64,000 nt of DNA from Cellulomonas sp. S1-8 (GCF_026184235.1 NZ_CP110806.1:4440703-4504702), one strand, 5' to 3'. Counted from the stretch's first letter, positions 32,335 to 41,175 are shown. Notes: a model not told the origin generated them from the sequence alone. A program made the numbers and translations.

Positions 32335-32881
32335 GGCGGTTCTCCTCCCCGGGCACGAGGTGCACGGCGACGACGTCGGACGCGGGTGCGGTGGTGCCGA
32401 GCCGCGCGTTGAGGCGGGCGATGCCGTCGGCGGTGTACCGCTTCACGGCGCCCTCGCTGAGGCCGAGCACCTGGCCGGTCTCGTGCACGGACAGGTCGTC
32501 GAGGTGACGCAGCAGCACGCACGCGCGCTCGCGTGGCGCCAGGTCCGCGAGCGCGGCCACCACGTCGGCCCCCAGGACGTCAGGGTCCGGGTCGGTGACG
32601 CTGCCCGACGTCAGGGCCTGCAGCCGCTCGACCGCCCGCCGCTCGCGTCCCCGGCGCCGTGCCCGGTCGATCGAGCGCGACGTGATCGCCCGGCACACGT
32701 ACTGCTCCGCCTGGGCGACGGTGCCGAACGTGGCGCCGGCGCCGAACGTGGCGACGAGCGCGTCGTGGACGAGGTCCACCGCCTCGGCGCGGGTCCCGGT
32801 GACCAGGGTCGCCCGGGCGACCAGCGCCCCGTACCGGTCCTGCACGAGTGCCTGCAGCATCGGCTGCCACCCCGGGCTCAT
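32324..32881 (-). CDS. ECF sigma factor, SigE-like family (pair 2)
   Basis: A 185-residue sigma factor with region 2 (LVHDALVATFGAG, AEQYVCRAITSRSIDRARRR) and region 4 (LAPRERACVLLRHLDDLSVH, GLSEGAVKRYTADGIARL). It has no extra C-terminal domain apart from a short tail, VAVHLVPGEENRHDR, that the other paralogues share in form. ATG 32881. It directs RNA polymerase to its own regulon, probably including its own operon, as the promoter-like motif at 32922-32946 shows. It is divergent from an endonuclease-like gene. Confidence 0.88.
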   Translation of the reverse strand: MSPGWQPMLQALVQDRYGALVARATLVTGTRAEAVDLVHDALVATFGAGATFGTVAQAEQYVCRAITSRSIDRARRRGRERRAVERLQALTSGSVTDPDPDVLGADVVAALADLAPRERACVLLRHLDDLSVHETGQVLGLSEGAVKRYTADGIARLNARLGTTAPASDVVAVHLVPGEENRHDR

Positions 32882-32921
32882 CGCGGCCCCGTCCTGTGCG
32901 TCGTGTCGTCCACACCAGTGA

Positions 32922-32946
32922 AACGCCACAGGGTCGCACGACGTTG
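32922..32946 (-). promoter_or_regulatory. ECF-type promoter of sigma pair 2
   Basis: On the minus strand, CAACG (complement of 32942-32946), 16 bases, then CGTT (complement of 32922-32925). The same arrangement with the same 16-base gap precedes the three other intact sigma genes, which indicates autoregulation. Confidence 0.65.
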
Positions 32947-32966
32947 GGGTCGTGCCCCCCGAGGGG

Positions 32967-32988
32967 TTGTCCACAGGGGTTGTCCACA
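32967..32988 (+). promoter_or_regulatory. Two perfect DnaA boxes
   Basis: TTGTCCACA at 32967-32975 and again at 32980-32988, 13 bases apart. They lie just upstream of the pair 2 promoter, between divergent genes. They could let DnaA affect this promoter or titrate DnaA. Confidence 0.6.
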
Positions 32989-33092
32989 GATTCCGGGGCA
33001 CGCCTCTCCCGGCGGGCTCGGTGCGGGACCGTGGGCCGGTGGACAGAGGGGACAGCGGGCAGGCGTGGTCGCCGCGACCTTCCGCACGCGGG

Positions 33093-34061
33093 GTGCGCGA
33101 CGTGCCGCTGCCGGGGCTCGAGCGGCTCGACGCGGCGGTGCGGGCGCGCGTCGTGCGGCAGGACGGCGTCGCGACGACCGGGCAGCTCGCCCTCGGCGGG
33201 ATCGGCCCGACCGTGACGGCCCGCCGCGTGCGGGCCGGGCACTGGCAGCGGATGTTCCGTGGCGTGGTCGTGCTGCAGTCCGGACCGGTGACCTGGCGGC
33301 AGCGCGCTCGCGCGGCGTTGCTCGCGGCGGGGCCCGGTGCTGCGCTGTCGCACCGGTCCGCGGGGTTCGTGCACGGCTTCGTCGCGTCACCGGGTGCCGT
33401 GATCGTCGTGAGCGTCCCCGCCGACCGGCTGGTGGGCCCGCAGCCCGGTCTCGTGGTCGTCCGACGCCGACGGATGCCGCACGCGGGCGGTGCGCTGCGG
33501 TGCGTGGGTCCGGAGGCGACGCTCCTGGACCTCGTCCAGGACGCGCGGGACGAGGACGCGGCGGTCGGCGTGCTGTGCGACGCCGTCCGGACCGGTGCCC
33601 TGCCGCTGCGCGTGCTGGGCGAGCTGGCGGCGCGGCCGTGGCAGGGTCGCCGGTCGCTCGTCGTGGACGTCCTCGGCGACCCGGACGCCCGTGTCGAGTC
33701 GCCGTTGGAACGCCGGTACGACCGGGACGTCGAGCGCGCGCACGGCCTGCCGCGCTCGCGTGCGCAGGTCCGGCAGGTCGTGGACGGGCGGTGGGTCCGT
33801 GCCGACCGGGTCTTCGAGGGGTGGGGTGTGCGCGTCGAGCTCGACGGCCGCCTGGCGCACCCGGACGGGCGGACGGACCGTGACACGTGGCGTGACAACG
33901 CGGTGCTCGTCGAGCGCACCGAGCTGACCCTGCGCTACCGGTGGCGTCACGTCGCGTCGACCCCGTGCGCGACGGCCACCCAGCTGGCAACGGCACTCAC
34001 GACACGCGGCTGGCGCGGACCGGCGCTCCGCTGCGGCCCCACCTGCGGCCAAGAAGTGTGA
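33093..34061 (+). CDS. DUF559-type endonuclease-like protein with AbiEi-like head
   Basis: A protein of about 322 residues. The N-terminal part (VVRQDGVATTGQLALGGIGP, VRAGHWQRMFRGVVVL) is a winged-helix of the AbiEi antitoxin-like type, followed by ALSHRSAGFVHG. The C-terminal part (RVFEGWGVRVELDGRLAH, DTWRDNAVL) has the V-E-L-D-G...H and RD/RDN pattern of DUF559, a Vsr-like nuclease fold. Such proteins are common orphan genes in actinobacteria and their role is not known. GTG 33093 was chosen; 33102 or a GTG farther upstream are possible. It ends in a shared terminator. Confidence 0.65.
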   Translation: MRDVPLPGLERLDAAVRARVVRQDGVATTGQLALGGIGPTVTARRVRAGHWQRMFRGVVVLQSGPVTWRQRARAALLAAGPGAALSHRSAGFVHGFVASPGAVIVVSVPADRLVGPQPGLVVVRRRRMPHAGGALRCVGPEATLLDLVQDARDEDAAVGVLCDAVRTGALPLRVLGELAARPWQGRRSLVVDVLGDPDARVESPLERRYDRDVERAHGLPRSRAQVRQVVDGRWVRADRVFEGWGVRVELDGRLAHPDGRTDRDTWRDNAVLVERTELTLRYRWRHVASTPCATATQLATALTTRGWRGPALRCGPTCGQEV

Positions 34062-34100
34062 AGGGTTGTTGCCGTCTCGCGGCAACAACCCTTCACGCTT
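34054..34100. terminator. Bidirectional terminator, near-copy of the one at 30875
   Basis: AAGTGTGAAGGGTTGTTGCC start (34054-34074) pairs with 34080-34100 around TCTCG, 20 of 21 positions plus one G-T. It overlaps the stop codon of the DUF559 gene. Sequence and loop are close to 30875-30921. Confidence 0.85.
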
Positions 34101-34115
34101 TCCCCTGCGGGCCCG

Positions 34116-35537
34116 TCAGGAGCGTTCCACCACCGTGTAGGCGCCGATGCCGAGCTCCGTGTAGAGCGCCGGGGCGACGAGGCGCGTCGCGCCCGTGGCC
34201 TCGTCCACGGTCCACCACTGGGACCCCACCGGCTCCTCGTAGCAGACACCGGCGGTCTTCACCAGGAGCCCGTCACCGCCGACCCCGACGTCGCACACCT
34301 GGTCGGGCAGGTCCACGGACGTCGTCACGGGTCGCACGTCGCCACCGGTCCACAGGTACGCGCCGCCGTAGCAGTACTCGAAGCAGTCGGTGCTCGACAG
34401 GCGAGGCGCGGACGACGAGATCAGCACCCCGTCGCGCACGTGGTGCCCCTCGTACGGCACGACGCCGTCGGGTCCCAGCGTGGTCAGCGTCTGCGCCGGC
34501 GCTCCGCTGAGGTCGAGGCGCACGACCTGCCCTCCGTGCTCGTCCCAGTTCCACTGGGACGTGGGCGGGTCGGGTTCGGGGTCGACACAGGCTGCCATGA
34601 CGCCCGTGGCGTCGAGCCAGCCGACGACCTCGCAGGTCTGACCCGGCGGGGTCGCCAACGCCGTGCGACGGCCCGTCGCGACGTCGACCGCCTCGAGTGC
34701 CCTCGTCGCGACCCTGCCGGCGACGGTCAGGCCGTCGGGCGACACCTGGGCCATGACGAGGGGCACGGTGAGCTCACGCGCGGGCCCCTCCGCCGGGACG
34801 ACGTACAGGGTGCTGTCCTCGTCCCACGTCGACGCGAGCCAGAGCTCGTCGGCGCCGGACATGCCGACCCACTGAGCGCCCGCCGGGAGCCGGTCGTCGA
34901 CGGTGACCACACCGGTGAGCAGGTCGACCGTGCCGACACCGGGTTCCTCCGGCCCGCCCCCCACGATCGCCCGGGCGACGCCCGGCGACGCCCACCGCAC
35001 CGGCGTGATCCCGACGGAGTCGACGTCGAACAGGTGGTACAGCTCCCCGGTGGGTGCCGACAGGGCGAGCACGTGACGCCTGCCGTCGACCCCCGGGGGT
35101 GGCTCGTACAGGGTGGAGGCGTACGCGGCGAGGAACCAGCCCGGCCCCGACTGCTCGAGGATGCCCTCGGGCGCCCGGAACATCGGCGGCAGCCCGGGCA
35201 GCGACACCGGCTCCAGCGGCGGGGCGTCCGCCTGCGGGCTCGGCGTCGGGGAGGGTGTGGGCGTCGGCGTCGGCGTCACCGAGACCGTCGGCGACGGCGT
35301 GGGTGTCTGGGCGGGCTCGGGCGTGGTGCGCTGCTGCAACCCGAACCACCCCGCCACGCCGACGACGGCGACGGCCGCGGCGGCGACGGCCGCGTGCTGC
35401 GTCACGCGGCCGCGTCGACCGCGGGCGACCCGGGACCGCAGGTCGGCCAGCGCGGCCGCATCGGGCCGCAGGTCGCCCTCGTGCTGCTCCTGGGCGTCCA
35501 GCGCGCGCTCGAGGCGCGCGGTCAGGTCATCGGTCAC
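34116..35537 (-). CDS. Sigma-coupled membrane protein with beta-propeller-like outer domain (pair 3)
   Basis: A 473-residue protein with a cytoplasmic head (LDAQEQHEGDLRPDAAALAD), one TM helix (AAVAAAAVAVVGVAGWFGL), a long TPTPSPT-type linker and an outer domain with repeated strand units (HVLALSAPTGELYHLFDV, TLYVVPAEGPARELTV, VVRLDLSGAPAQTLTTLG). Cysteine pairs near the end (TDCFEYCYGG, QVCDVG, GVCYEE) suggest disulfides. The GTG start overlaps the sigma stop by 4 nt (GTGA). Same plan as the other partners; its effect on the sigma factor is inferred. Confidence 0.65.
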   Translation of the reverse strand: MTDDLTARLERALDAQEQHEGDLRPDAAALADLRSRVARGRRGRVTQHAAVAAAAVAVVGVAGWFGLQQRTTPEPAQTPTPSPTVSVTPTPTPTPSPTPSPQADAPPLEPVSLPGLPPMFRAPEGILEQSGPGWFLAAYASTLYEPPPGVDGRRHVLALSAPTGELYHLFDVDSVGITPVRWASPGVARAIVGGGPEEPGVGTVDLLTGVVTVDDRLPAGAQWVGMSGADELWLASTWDEDSTLYVVPAEGPARELTVPLVMAQVSPDGLTVAGRVATRALEAVDVATGRRTALATPPGQTCEVVGWLDATGVMAACVDPEPDPPTSQWNWDEHGGQVVRLDLSGAPAQTLTTLGPDGVVPYEGHHVRDGVLISSSAPRLSSTDCFEYCYGGAYLWTGGDVRPVTTSVDLPDQVCDVGVGGDGLLVKTAGVCYEEPVGSQWWTVDEATGATRLVAPALYTELGIGAYTVVERS

Positions 35538-36085
35538 GACGCGCCTCCTCGGCGGTCCACGAGCGTGACGGGCGACGTCTCGTCCCCCGGGGGTGAGCTG
35601 GTACCGAGCAGCAGGTTGAGCGTGGCGACGCCGTCGGAGACGTAGCGCTTGACCGCGCCCTCGCTGATGCCGAGCAGGCGCGCGGTGTCGCGCACCGACA
35701 GGTCGTCGAGGTGCCGCAGGACGACGCACGCCCGCTGCTGCGCCGACAACGACCCCAGCGCCGCGGCGACGTCCGCGTCCAGCAGGTCCGAGCGCAGTTC
35801 GACCGACTCCGGGGTGGCGTGCGCCAGACGCACCACGGCGGTGCGCTCGCGTCCGCCTCGCCGCGACCGGTCGACGAACCGCGACACGATCGCGCGTCGC
35901 ACGTACGCCTCCGCCTGGGGGACCGACCCGAACGTCGCGCGCGCCGTGAAGGTGCTGACCAGCGCGTCGTGCACCAGGTCCGGCGCCGTCGACCGGTCAC
36001 CGGACAGGACGGTCGCGTACGCGACCAACCCGCTGTACCGCTCGTCCACCAGCCGGTCGAGCGTCGGCGCCCACCCGGGGCTCAC
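35534..36085 (-). CDS. ECF sigma factor, SigE-like family (pair 3)
   Basis: A 183-residue sigma factor. Region 2: ERYSGLVAYATVLSGD, DLVHDALVSTFTARATFG, AEAYVRRAIVSRFVDRSRR. Region 4: LSAQQRACVVLRHLDDLSVR, GISEGAVKRYVSDGVATL. The C-terminal tail (DETSPVTLVDRRGGAS) diverges from the other copies. GTG 36085 was chosen because VSPGW aligns with MSPGW of pair 2. The promoter motif at 36137-36161 and coupling to the membrane protein match the other pairs. Confidence 0.87.
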   Translation of the reverse strand: MSPGWAPTLDRLVDERYSGLVAYATVLSGDRSTAPDLVHDALVSTFTARATFGSVPQAEAYVRRAIVSRFVDRSRRGGRERTAVVRLAHATPESVELRSDLLDADVAAALGSLSAQQRACVVLRHLDDLSVRDTARLLGISEGAVKRYVSDGVATLNLLLGTSSPPGDETSPVTLVDRRGGAS

Positions 36086-36136
36086 GTCGTCCCTGCCATC
36101 GTCGTCACCTCTCTGGTCCGACCCTGTCACCACTAC

Positions 36137-36161
36137 AACGCCGGGGCGCGTCGCGCGGTTG
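36137..36161 (-). promoter_or_regulatory. ECF-type promoter of sigma pair 3
   Basis: Minus strand CAACC (complement of 36157-36161), 16 bases, CGTT (complement of 36137-36140). The sequence around it (CGGCGTTGT, then GTGAC) also matches the pair 4 and 5 promoters. Confidence 0.65.
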
Positions 36162-36236
36162 TGGGCAGCGGCGCCCGGCCCCTCGGGGCAGGTCGCGTGG
36201 GAGCGGCGACGGTCGGCCGGGTCGTAGCCTGGGCGC

Positions 36237-37547
36237 GTGCAGGTGATCTCCGACCTCCGGGCCCTGTGGCCCCTGACCGGCTTCCGTCGGCTCTTCGCCG
36301 TGCGGCTGGTCAGCCAGGCGTCGGACGGCATGTTCCAGGTCGGGCTCGCCACCCTCTTCTTCTTCTCGCCGGAGAACGCGTCGACGGCCACGGGCGTCGC
36401 GGCGGCGTTCGCGGTGCTGCTGCTGCCGTTCACGCTCGTCGGGCCGTGGGCGGGGGTGCTGCTGGACCGGTGGCGACGGCGGCAGGTGCTGCTGTACGGC
36501 AACCTCGTGCGGGTCGCCCTGACGCTCGTCATCGCCGTCGTCATGCTGACGAGCGGCGTCGGGCCGGCGGTGTACGTCCTGGCGCTGGTGACGCTGTCGG
36601 TCAACCGGTTCCTGCTGGCGGCGCTGTCCGCGTCGCTGCCGAAGGTCGTCGACGGGCCCCTGCTGCTGACCGCGAACTCCCTGACCCCGACGCTCGGCGC
36701 GGCGGCCGCCGGGCTGGGCGGCGCCCTGGGCTTCCTGCTCGGGACGCTGCTGCCGACGGGCCGCGCGGGCGACGCGCTCTCCCTGGTCGCCGCGGCGGGC
36801 GTGATGGCGTGCGCGTCGGCCCTGACGACGCGGCTGACGCCCGACCAGCTCGGCCCCGACGAGCGCGCCGCCGGCACCGACGTGCGCGCGGCCCTCGGGG
36901 AGCTCGCGCGGGGGCTCGTCGCGGGCGCCCGCTACCTCGTCGCGCGCCGCACGCCCGCGCACGCGCTGGGCATCATGGCGCTGCACCGGTTCTGCTACGG
37001 CGCGGTGTTCATCTCCAGCATCCTCATCTCCCGCAACCTGCTGTCCGACCCGGCTGACCCCGCCGCGGGCCTCGCGACGTTCGGCACGGTCCTGGTCGCC
37101 AGCGCCGCCGGGTTCGCGCTGGCCGTGGTCCTCACGCCCGTGCTGAGCCCGCGCGTCGGGCCGCACGTGTGGGTGGTGCTGTGCCTGGGCCTGGCCGTGG
37201 TGAGCCAGGTGGTGCTCGCCGTGACCGTGTCGCTGCCCGTCGTCCTGGGCACCGGCGCGGCGCTGGGCCTGGCCGCGCAGGGCGCGAAGATCGCGGTCGA
37301 CACGATCGTGCAGCGCGACACCGTCGACGCCTACCGCGGCCGCGCGTTCTCGCTGTACGACGTCATGTACAACGCCGCGTTCGTCGGCGCCGCCGCGCTC
37401 GCGGCCGTCGCGCTGCCGGACACCGGGTGGTCGCCCGCGCTGTTCGCGGCCCTGGCCGCCGTCTACCTGGCCGGGGCGGTCGCGTTCGCCCGCGCGCCGC
37501 GCACGCCGGCACCCGTCGACGCCCCTCCCCTCGGGGCGCCCGCGTGA
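36237..37547 (+). CDS. MFS transporter
   Basis: A 436-residue membrane protein with 12 TM segments. The first helices contain FAVRLVSQASDGMFQVGLAT, and GVLLDRWRRRQVLLYGN is the conserved MFS loop 2-3 motif (G-x-x-x-D-R-x-x-R-R). TTRLTPDQLGPDERAAG is the central cytoplasmic loop. It probably exports a drug or metabolite. Starts at GTG 36237, divergent from sigma pair 3, and overlaps the photoreceptor gene by 4 nt at its end, so the two are co-expressed. Confidence 0.82.
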   Translation: MQVISDLRALWPLTGFRRLFAVRLVSQASDGMFQVGLATLFFFSPENASTATGVAAAFAVLLLPFTLVGPWAGVLLDRWRRRQVLLYGNLVRVALTLVIAVVMLTSGVGPAVYVLALVTLSVNRFLLAALSASLPKVVDGPLLLTANSLTPTLGAAAAGLGGALGFLLGTLLPTGRAGDALSLVAAAGVMACASALTTRLTPDQLGPDERAAGTDVRAALGELARGLVAGARYLVARRTPAHALGIMALHRFCYGAVFISSILISRNLLSDPADPAAGLATFGTVLVASAAGFALAVVLTPVLSPRVGPHVWVVLCLGLAVVSQVVLAVTVSLPVVLGTGAALGLAAQGAKIAVDTIVQRDTVDAYRGRAFSLYDVMYNAAFVGAAALAAVALPDTGWSPALFAALAAVYLAGAVAFARAPRTPAPVDAPPLGAPA

Positions 37548-39286
37548 GCGACGGCCGCACCGCCCCGCCCGACGACGCCCCCCGCACGCTCGACGGGGAC
37601 GACGCCCTCCCCCACGACCTGCTCACCGGTCCGCTGGCCCGCGCGATCCTCGAGGCGGGTCCCCTGGCGACGACCGTCTCCGACCCCCGCCTGCCCGGCG
37701 ATCCGGTGGTCTGGGTGAACGCCGCGTTCACGCGCCTGACCGGGTACACGGCCGAGGAGGTCCGGGGCCGCAACTGCCGGTTCCTGCAGTGCGCCGACAC
37801 GGACCCCGCGGTCGTGACGCGGATGCGCACGGCGCTCGCCCGCGGCGACGACGTGCAGGAGGTGCTCATCAACGCCCGCAAGGACGGGTCGGAGTTCTGG
37901 AACAAGCTCGCGATCTCCCAGCTGCGGGACGCCGACGGCCAGGTCACCCACCGGGTGGGCGTGCAGGTCGACGTCACCACGGAGGCCGTCGGCGAGGCCG
38001 CGCGCACCCTCGAGCTGTCCCTCATGCACCGGACCGCCGACCGGCTCGAGCTGCTCGCCCGGATCGGCGAGGAGCTGTCGCGGCACCTCGAGTACGACGA
38101 CGCGGTCGACGCGCTCGCGGACCTCGTCGTGCCGCGCCTGGCGACGTGGGGCTTCGTCGCGATGACGTCGGAGACCGGTCACCTCGAGCGGGTGCACGTG
38201 GTGTCCTCCGAGCCCGCGCACGCAGCCGCGGCGCACGCCCTGGCGACGCAGGGCACGACGTGGCTGACGCGCTCCCCCCGCGTCGCGCAGGCGCTGGCCG
38301 CGGGCGCGAACCACGTGCCGATGCCGCTGCCGATCGACGTCGCGAGCCTGCCGGCCCGCACCACCCCGTCCGAGCTGCGGCTGCTGGAGACCCTCGGGCT
38401 CGGCAGCGCGCTGCTCGTCCCGCTCGCGGGCCGCGACCGCGTGCTCGGCGTGCTGTGCCTGGTGCACCGCGCCACCGACGGCTTCGACCGCGAGGTCGTC
38501 GTCACCGCCGCCCACCTGTCGCGACGCGCGGGCGTGCTGCTCGAGAACGTGCGCCTGTACCTGGCCGAGCGCGACGCGGCCCTCACGCTGCAGCACAGCC
38601 TGCTGCCGGTGCTGGGCGACGTCGGCGGCCTCGACGTCGCGGCGGCGTACCTGCCGTCGGGGCGCCGCGCCGAGGTCGGCGGCGACTGGTTCGACGCGTT
38701 CGTGCTGCCCGACGGCGCCGTCAGCCTGACCGTCGGCGACGTCGTGGGCCACGACCTGCGCGCGGCCGCGTCCATGGGTCAGCTGCGCTCGCTGCTGCGC
38801 GCGTCGGTGTGGCGCGGTGACCGCCCGGGCTCCGCGCTCGAGCGGCTCGACGGCCTGGTGCGCGCGCTCGACGTCGCCGACGCCGCGACGTGCGTCCTGG
38901 TCCGCTGGGAGCGCACGCCCGCCGGGGCGCACCTGACGTGGGCGAGCGCGGGCCACCCCCCGGCGCTCGTGCGCCTGCCGGACGGGCGCGTGCACGGCCT
39001 GGACGGCGGACGCAGCACGCCCGTGGGGCTGCCGCCGGTGCGACCCGGCTCGGTCCCGGAGGCGTCGGCCGACCTGCCGCACGGCGCGATCGTGGTGCTC
39101 TACTCCGACGGCCTGGTCGAGCGGCGCGACCGCGGGCTGCGTGAGGGCATCGCCGCGCTGTCCGTCGCGCTCGCCGCCGTCCCGCCCGACGCGAGCGCGA
39201 CGCTGGTGTGCGACACGCTCACCGCCACGCTCGTGGACCGCCACCAGGAGGACGACGTGTGCCTGCTGGTGGTGCGGGTCGACTGA
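37544..39286 (+). CDS. LOV-GAF-SpoIIE phosphatase (blue-light signalling)
   Basis: A 580-residue protein. A LOV domain (about 35-135) has NAAFTRLTGYTAEEV and GRNCRFLQ; the cysteine (residue 78) is the one that bonds flavin on illumination. INARKDGSEFWN and HRVGVQVDVT hold the conserved Asn and Gln. A GAF domain follows (about 165-330), then a PP2C-like SpoIIE phosphatase (about 350-580) with EVGGDWFDAFVLPDG and VGDVVGHDLRAAASMGQLR (metal-binding Asp) and VVLYSDGLVE. Such proteins dephosphorylate anti-sigma antagonists under light. GTGA overlap with the MFS gene. No STAS or anti-sigma kinase gene is nearby. Confidence 0.9.
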   Translation: MSDGRTAPPDDAPRTLDGDDALPHDLLTGPLARAILEAGPLATTVSDPRLPGDPVVWVNAAFTRLTGYTAEEVRGRNCRFLQCADTDPAVVTRMRTALARGDDVQEVLINARKDGSEFWNKLAISQLRDADGQVTHRVGVQVDVTTEAVGEAARTLELSLMHRTADRLELLARIGEELSRHLEYDDAVDALADLVVPRLATWGFVAMTSETGHLERVHVVSSEPAHAAAAHALATQGTTWLTRSPRVAQALAAGANHVPMPLPIDVASLPARTTPSELRLLETLGLGSALLVPLAGRDRVLGVLCLVHRATDGFDREVVVTAAHLSRRAGVLLENVRLYLAERDAALTLQHSLLPVLGDVGGLDVAAAYLPSGRRAEVGGDWFDAFVLPDGAVSLTVGDVVGHDLRAAASMGQLRSLLRASVWRGDRPGSALERLDGLVRALDVADAATCVLVRWERTPAGAHLTWASAGHPPALVRLPDGRVHGLDGGRSTPVGLPPVRPGSVPEASADLPHGAIVVLYSDGLVERRDRGLREGIAALSVALAAVPPDASATLVCDTLTATLVDRHQEDDVCLLVVRVD

Positions 39287-39290
39287 GGCG

Positions 39291-40508
39291 TCAGCCGCCC
39301 GCCACCCACGACCGGAGGCCGGGCACGCCGTCGACGCTCTCGACCGACGGCAGCAGGGTCGTGACCTCACCCGTGGCGTCGACCGACCACAGCGCCGCCG
39401 ACCCGCTCGCACCGTCGCACGCCGTGGTGCCCGACACCACCAGCCCGCCCGGTACCCGCGCCATGCCCGGGAACGAGACCCCGTCGGAGGGGATCTCGGC
39501 GAAGGGGACCGTGTCGAGGCCGCGGACCTCGTCGATGCGCGTGGGGCACGTGCGGATGCTCCCGTCGTCGTCGGCGGGCGCGACCATCCAGGCGACCAGC
39601 CGCCCGTCGTCGAGCCGGACCGTCGGCCCCTGCGGGCGCATCTCGTCCGGGGCCACCGTCCGCTGCTCGAGGACCGCCCCGGTCGCCGCGTCCATGAGGA
39701 CGGTGGTGGCGCCGGGCACCCCCGACGGCTGCAGGGTCGCGGCGTCGAGCGTGGGGCAGCTCAGCAGCAGGCGGGCGTCGTCGGCCCAGTCGAGCACGCC
39801 GCACCGCAGGGCCGGCAGGTCGTGGCGGACCTCGACCCCGTCCCGCTCGACGAACGCGTCGGAGTCCGACCACCAGGCACGCGCCGTGCCGTCCGGCGAC
39901 ACGAGGTCCGCGCCCCGGAACGGCTCGGACTCGGTCCCCACGACGCTCCCGCTGACCACGTCGACCACCGACGTCGCCACCGTGCCCTCCATCATGACGG
40001 ACGCGGTGCCCGCGGCCCGGTCCCACGACATCAGCAGGACGGACCCCTCGGGAGCCCGGCCGAGCTGCAGGACCTCGCCGTCGGGCCGCACCAGCAGCAG
40101 GTAGGACTCGGCCGACCCCCGCGAGGCAGCGGCCGGCGACGCCGCGCCGGTCGACGACGCATCCGGCGGCTGCGACCACAGGGCGAGCACGCTGCCCTCG
40201 GGCGCACCGCGCACGTCCGACTCGTCGGCCTGGCGCAGCTGCGGCATGCCCGGCACGTGCGCACCGGACGACGGCGCAGGCCCCGGGCCCGCAGGCGGCG
40301 CGTCCGCGCGCGGCGACCACACCACCGCCCCGGCGACGACGACGGCCACGGCGGCAGCGGCACCCGCCACGACCATCGCACGGCGCCGTGCCCGCGCCGC
40401 CCGCACGGCGTCGCGGGCGCGGGCCGCGGCGGCAGCGGTCGGTGCGGCCGCGAGGTCCGCCTCGGCGGCGCGCAGCACGTCCACCAGGTCACGCGTCCGC
40501 TCAGCCAC
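39291..40508 (-). CDS. Sigma-coupled membrane protein with beta-propeller-like outer domain (pair 4)
   Basis: A 405-residue protein: a cytoplasmic helix-rich head (RDLVDVLRAAEADLAAAPT), one TM helix (MVVAGAAAAVAVVVAGAVVW), a short linker and an outer domain with repeated strand units (YLLLVRPDGEVLQLGRAPEG, TVATSVVDVVSGSVVG, TTVLMDAATGAVLEQRTV). It closely resembles pair 5 (W-S-P-R after the TM, G-S-V-L-A-L-W), so this is a tandem duplication. GTG 40508 overlaps the sigma stop by 8 nt. Confidence 0.65.
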   Translation of the reverse strand: MAERTRDLVDVLRAAEADLAAAPTAAAAARARDAVRAARARRRAMVVAGAAAAVAVVVAGAVVWSPRADAPPAGPGPAPSSGAHVPGMPQLRQADESDVRGAPEGSVLALWSQPPDASSTGAASPAAASRGSAESYLLLVRPDGEVLQLGRAPEGSVLLMSWDRAAGTASVMMEGTVATSVVDVVSGSVVGTESEPFRGADLVSPDGTARAWWSDSDAFVERDGVEVRHDLPALRCGVLDWADDARLLLSCPTLDAATLQPSGVPGATTVLMDAATGAVLEQRTVAPDEMRPQGPTVRLDDGRLVAWMVAPADDDGSIRTCPTRIDEVRGLDTVPFAEIPSDGVSFPGMARVPGGLVVSGTTACDGASGSAALWSVDATGEVTTLLPSVESVDGVPGLRSWVAGG

Positions 40509-41073
40509 GACGGTCCTCCTTGCTGGGCACGAGGTGGACGGGGACGTCCCCGCGTTCGTGGTGCGGGTCGGGCGGGCGTACCTCGAGCAGCCCGCACAGG
40601 GTGCGGACCCCGTCGGACGTGTACCTCTTGACCGCGCCGTCGGACAGACCCAGGACCGCGGCCGTCTCCCGCACCGACAGGTCGTCGACGTGCCGCAGCA
40701 GGACGCACGCGCGCTCGCGCGGCGCCAGCGTCGCGAGCGCGGCCTGGACCTCGTGGGCCAGGCCCGTCGACACACCCGCCGGGTCCGGCGCGTTCTCGAA
40801 CGGCATCGCCGCGAGACGTTCGACCGCGGTGCGCTCGCGGCCGCGGCTGCGCAGTCCGTCCACGAACCGCGTCACCAGCGCACGCCGCACGTACTGCTCG
40901 GCCGCCGGCACGGACGTCAGCCGGGACCGCCCGGCGAACGTCGCGACGAGCGCGTCCTGGACGAGGTCCTGCGCCGCCACGGGGTCGCGCACGAGCATCC
41001 GGGCGCGCGCGAGCAGCGCGGGGTAGCGCTCGCGGACGAGCTCGTCGAGCAGGTCGTCCGATCGTCGCGTCAC
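40501..41073 (-). CDS. ECF sigma factor, SigE-like family (pair 4)
   Basis: A 190-residue sigma factor: ERYPALLARARMLVRDPVAA, DLVQDALVATFAGRSR, EQYVRRALVTRFVDGLRSR (region 2); LAPRERACVLLRHVDDLSVR, GLSDGAVKRYTSDGVRTL (region 4); tail VPVHLVPSKEDRRG. I chose GTG 41073 because VTRRSDDLLDEL aligns with the ATG start of pair 5; GTG 41088 would add five residues. It is nearly the twin of pair 5. Promoter motif at 41112-41136. Confidence 0.88.
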   Translation of the reverse strand: MTRRSDDLLDELVRERYPALLARARMLVRDPVAAQDLVQDALVATFAGRSRLTSVPAAEQYVRRALVTRFVDGLRSRGRERTAVERLAAMPFENAPDPAGVSTGLAHEVQAALATLAPRERACVLLRHVDDLSVRETAAVLGLSDGAVKRYTSDGVRTLCGLLEVRPPDPHHERGDVPVHLVPSKEDRRG

Positions 41074-41111
41074 GAGCGGGTTCCGCACCGGGTGGTCGTC
41101 ACACCCTGAAC

Positions 41112-41136
41112 AACGCCCGCGGGCTCGGATCGGTTG
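41112..41136 (-). promoter_or_regulatory. ECF-type promoter of sigma pair 4
   Basis: Minus strand CAACC (complement of 41132-41136), 16 bases, CGTT (complement of 41112-41115), then GTGTGACGACCACC before the coding region. Strongly similar to 43069-43093. Confidence 0.7.
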
Positions 41137-41175
41137 GGGTGCGTGCGCCTGCGGGTGGCGCGGGTCGACCGATGC

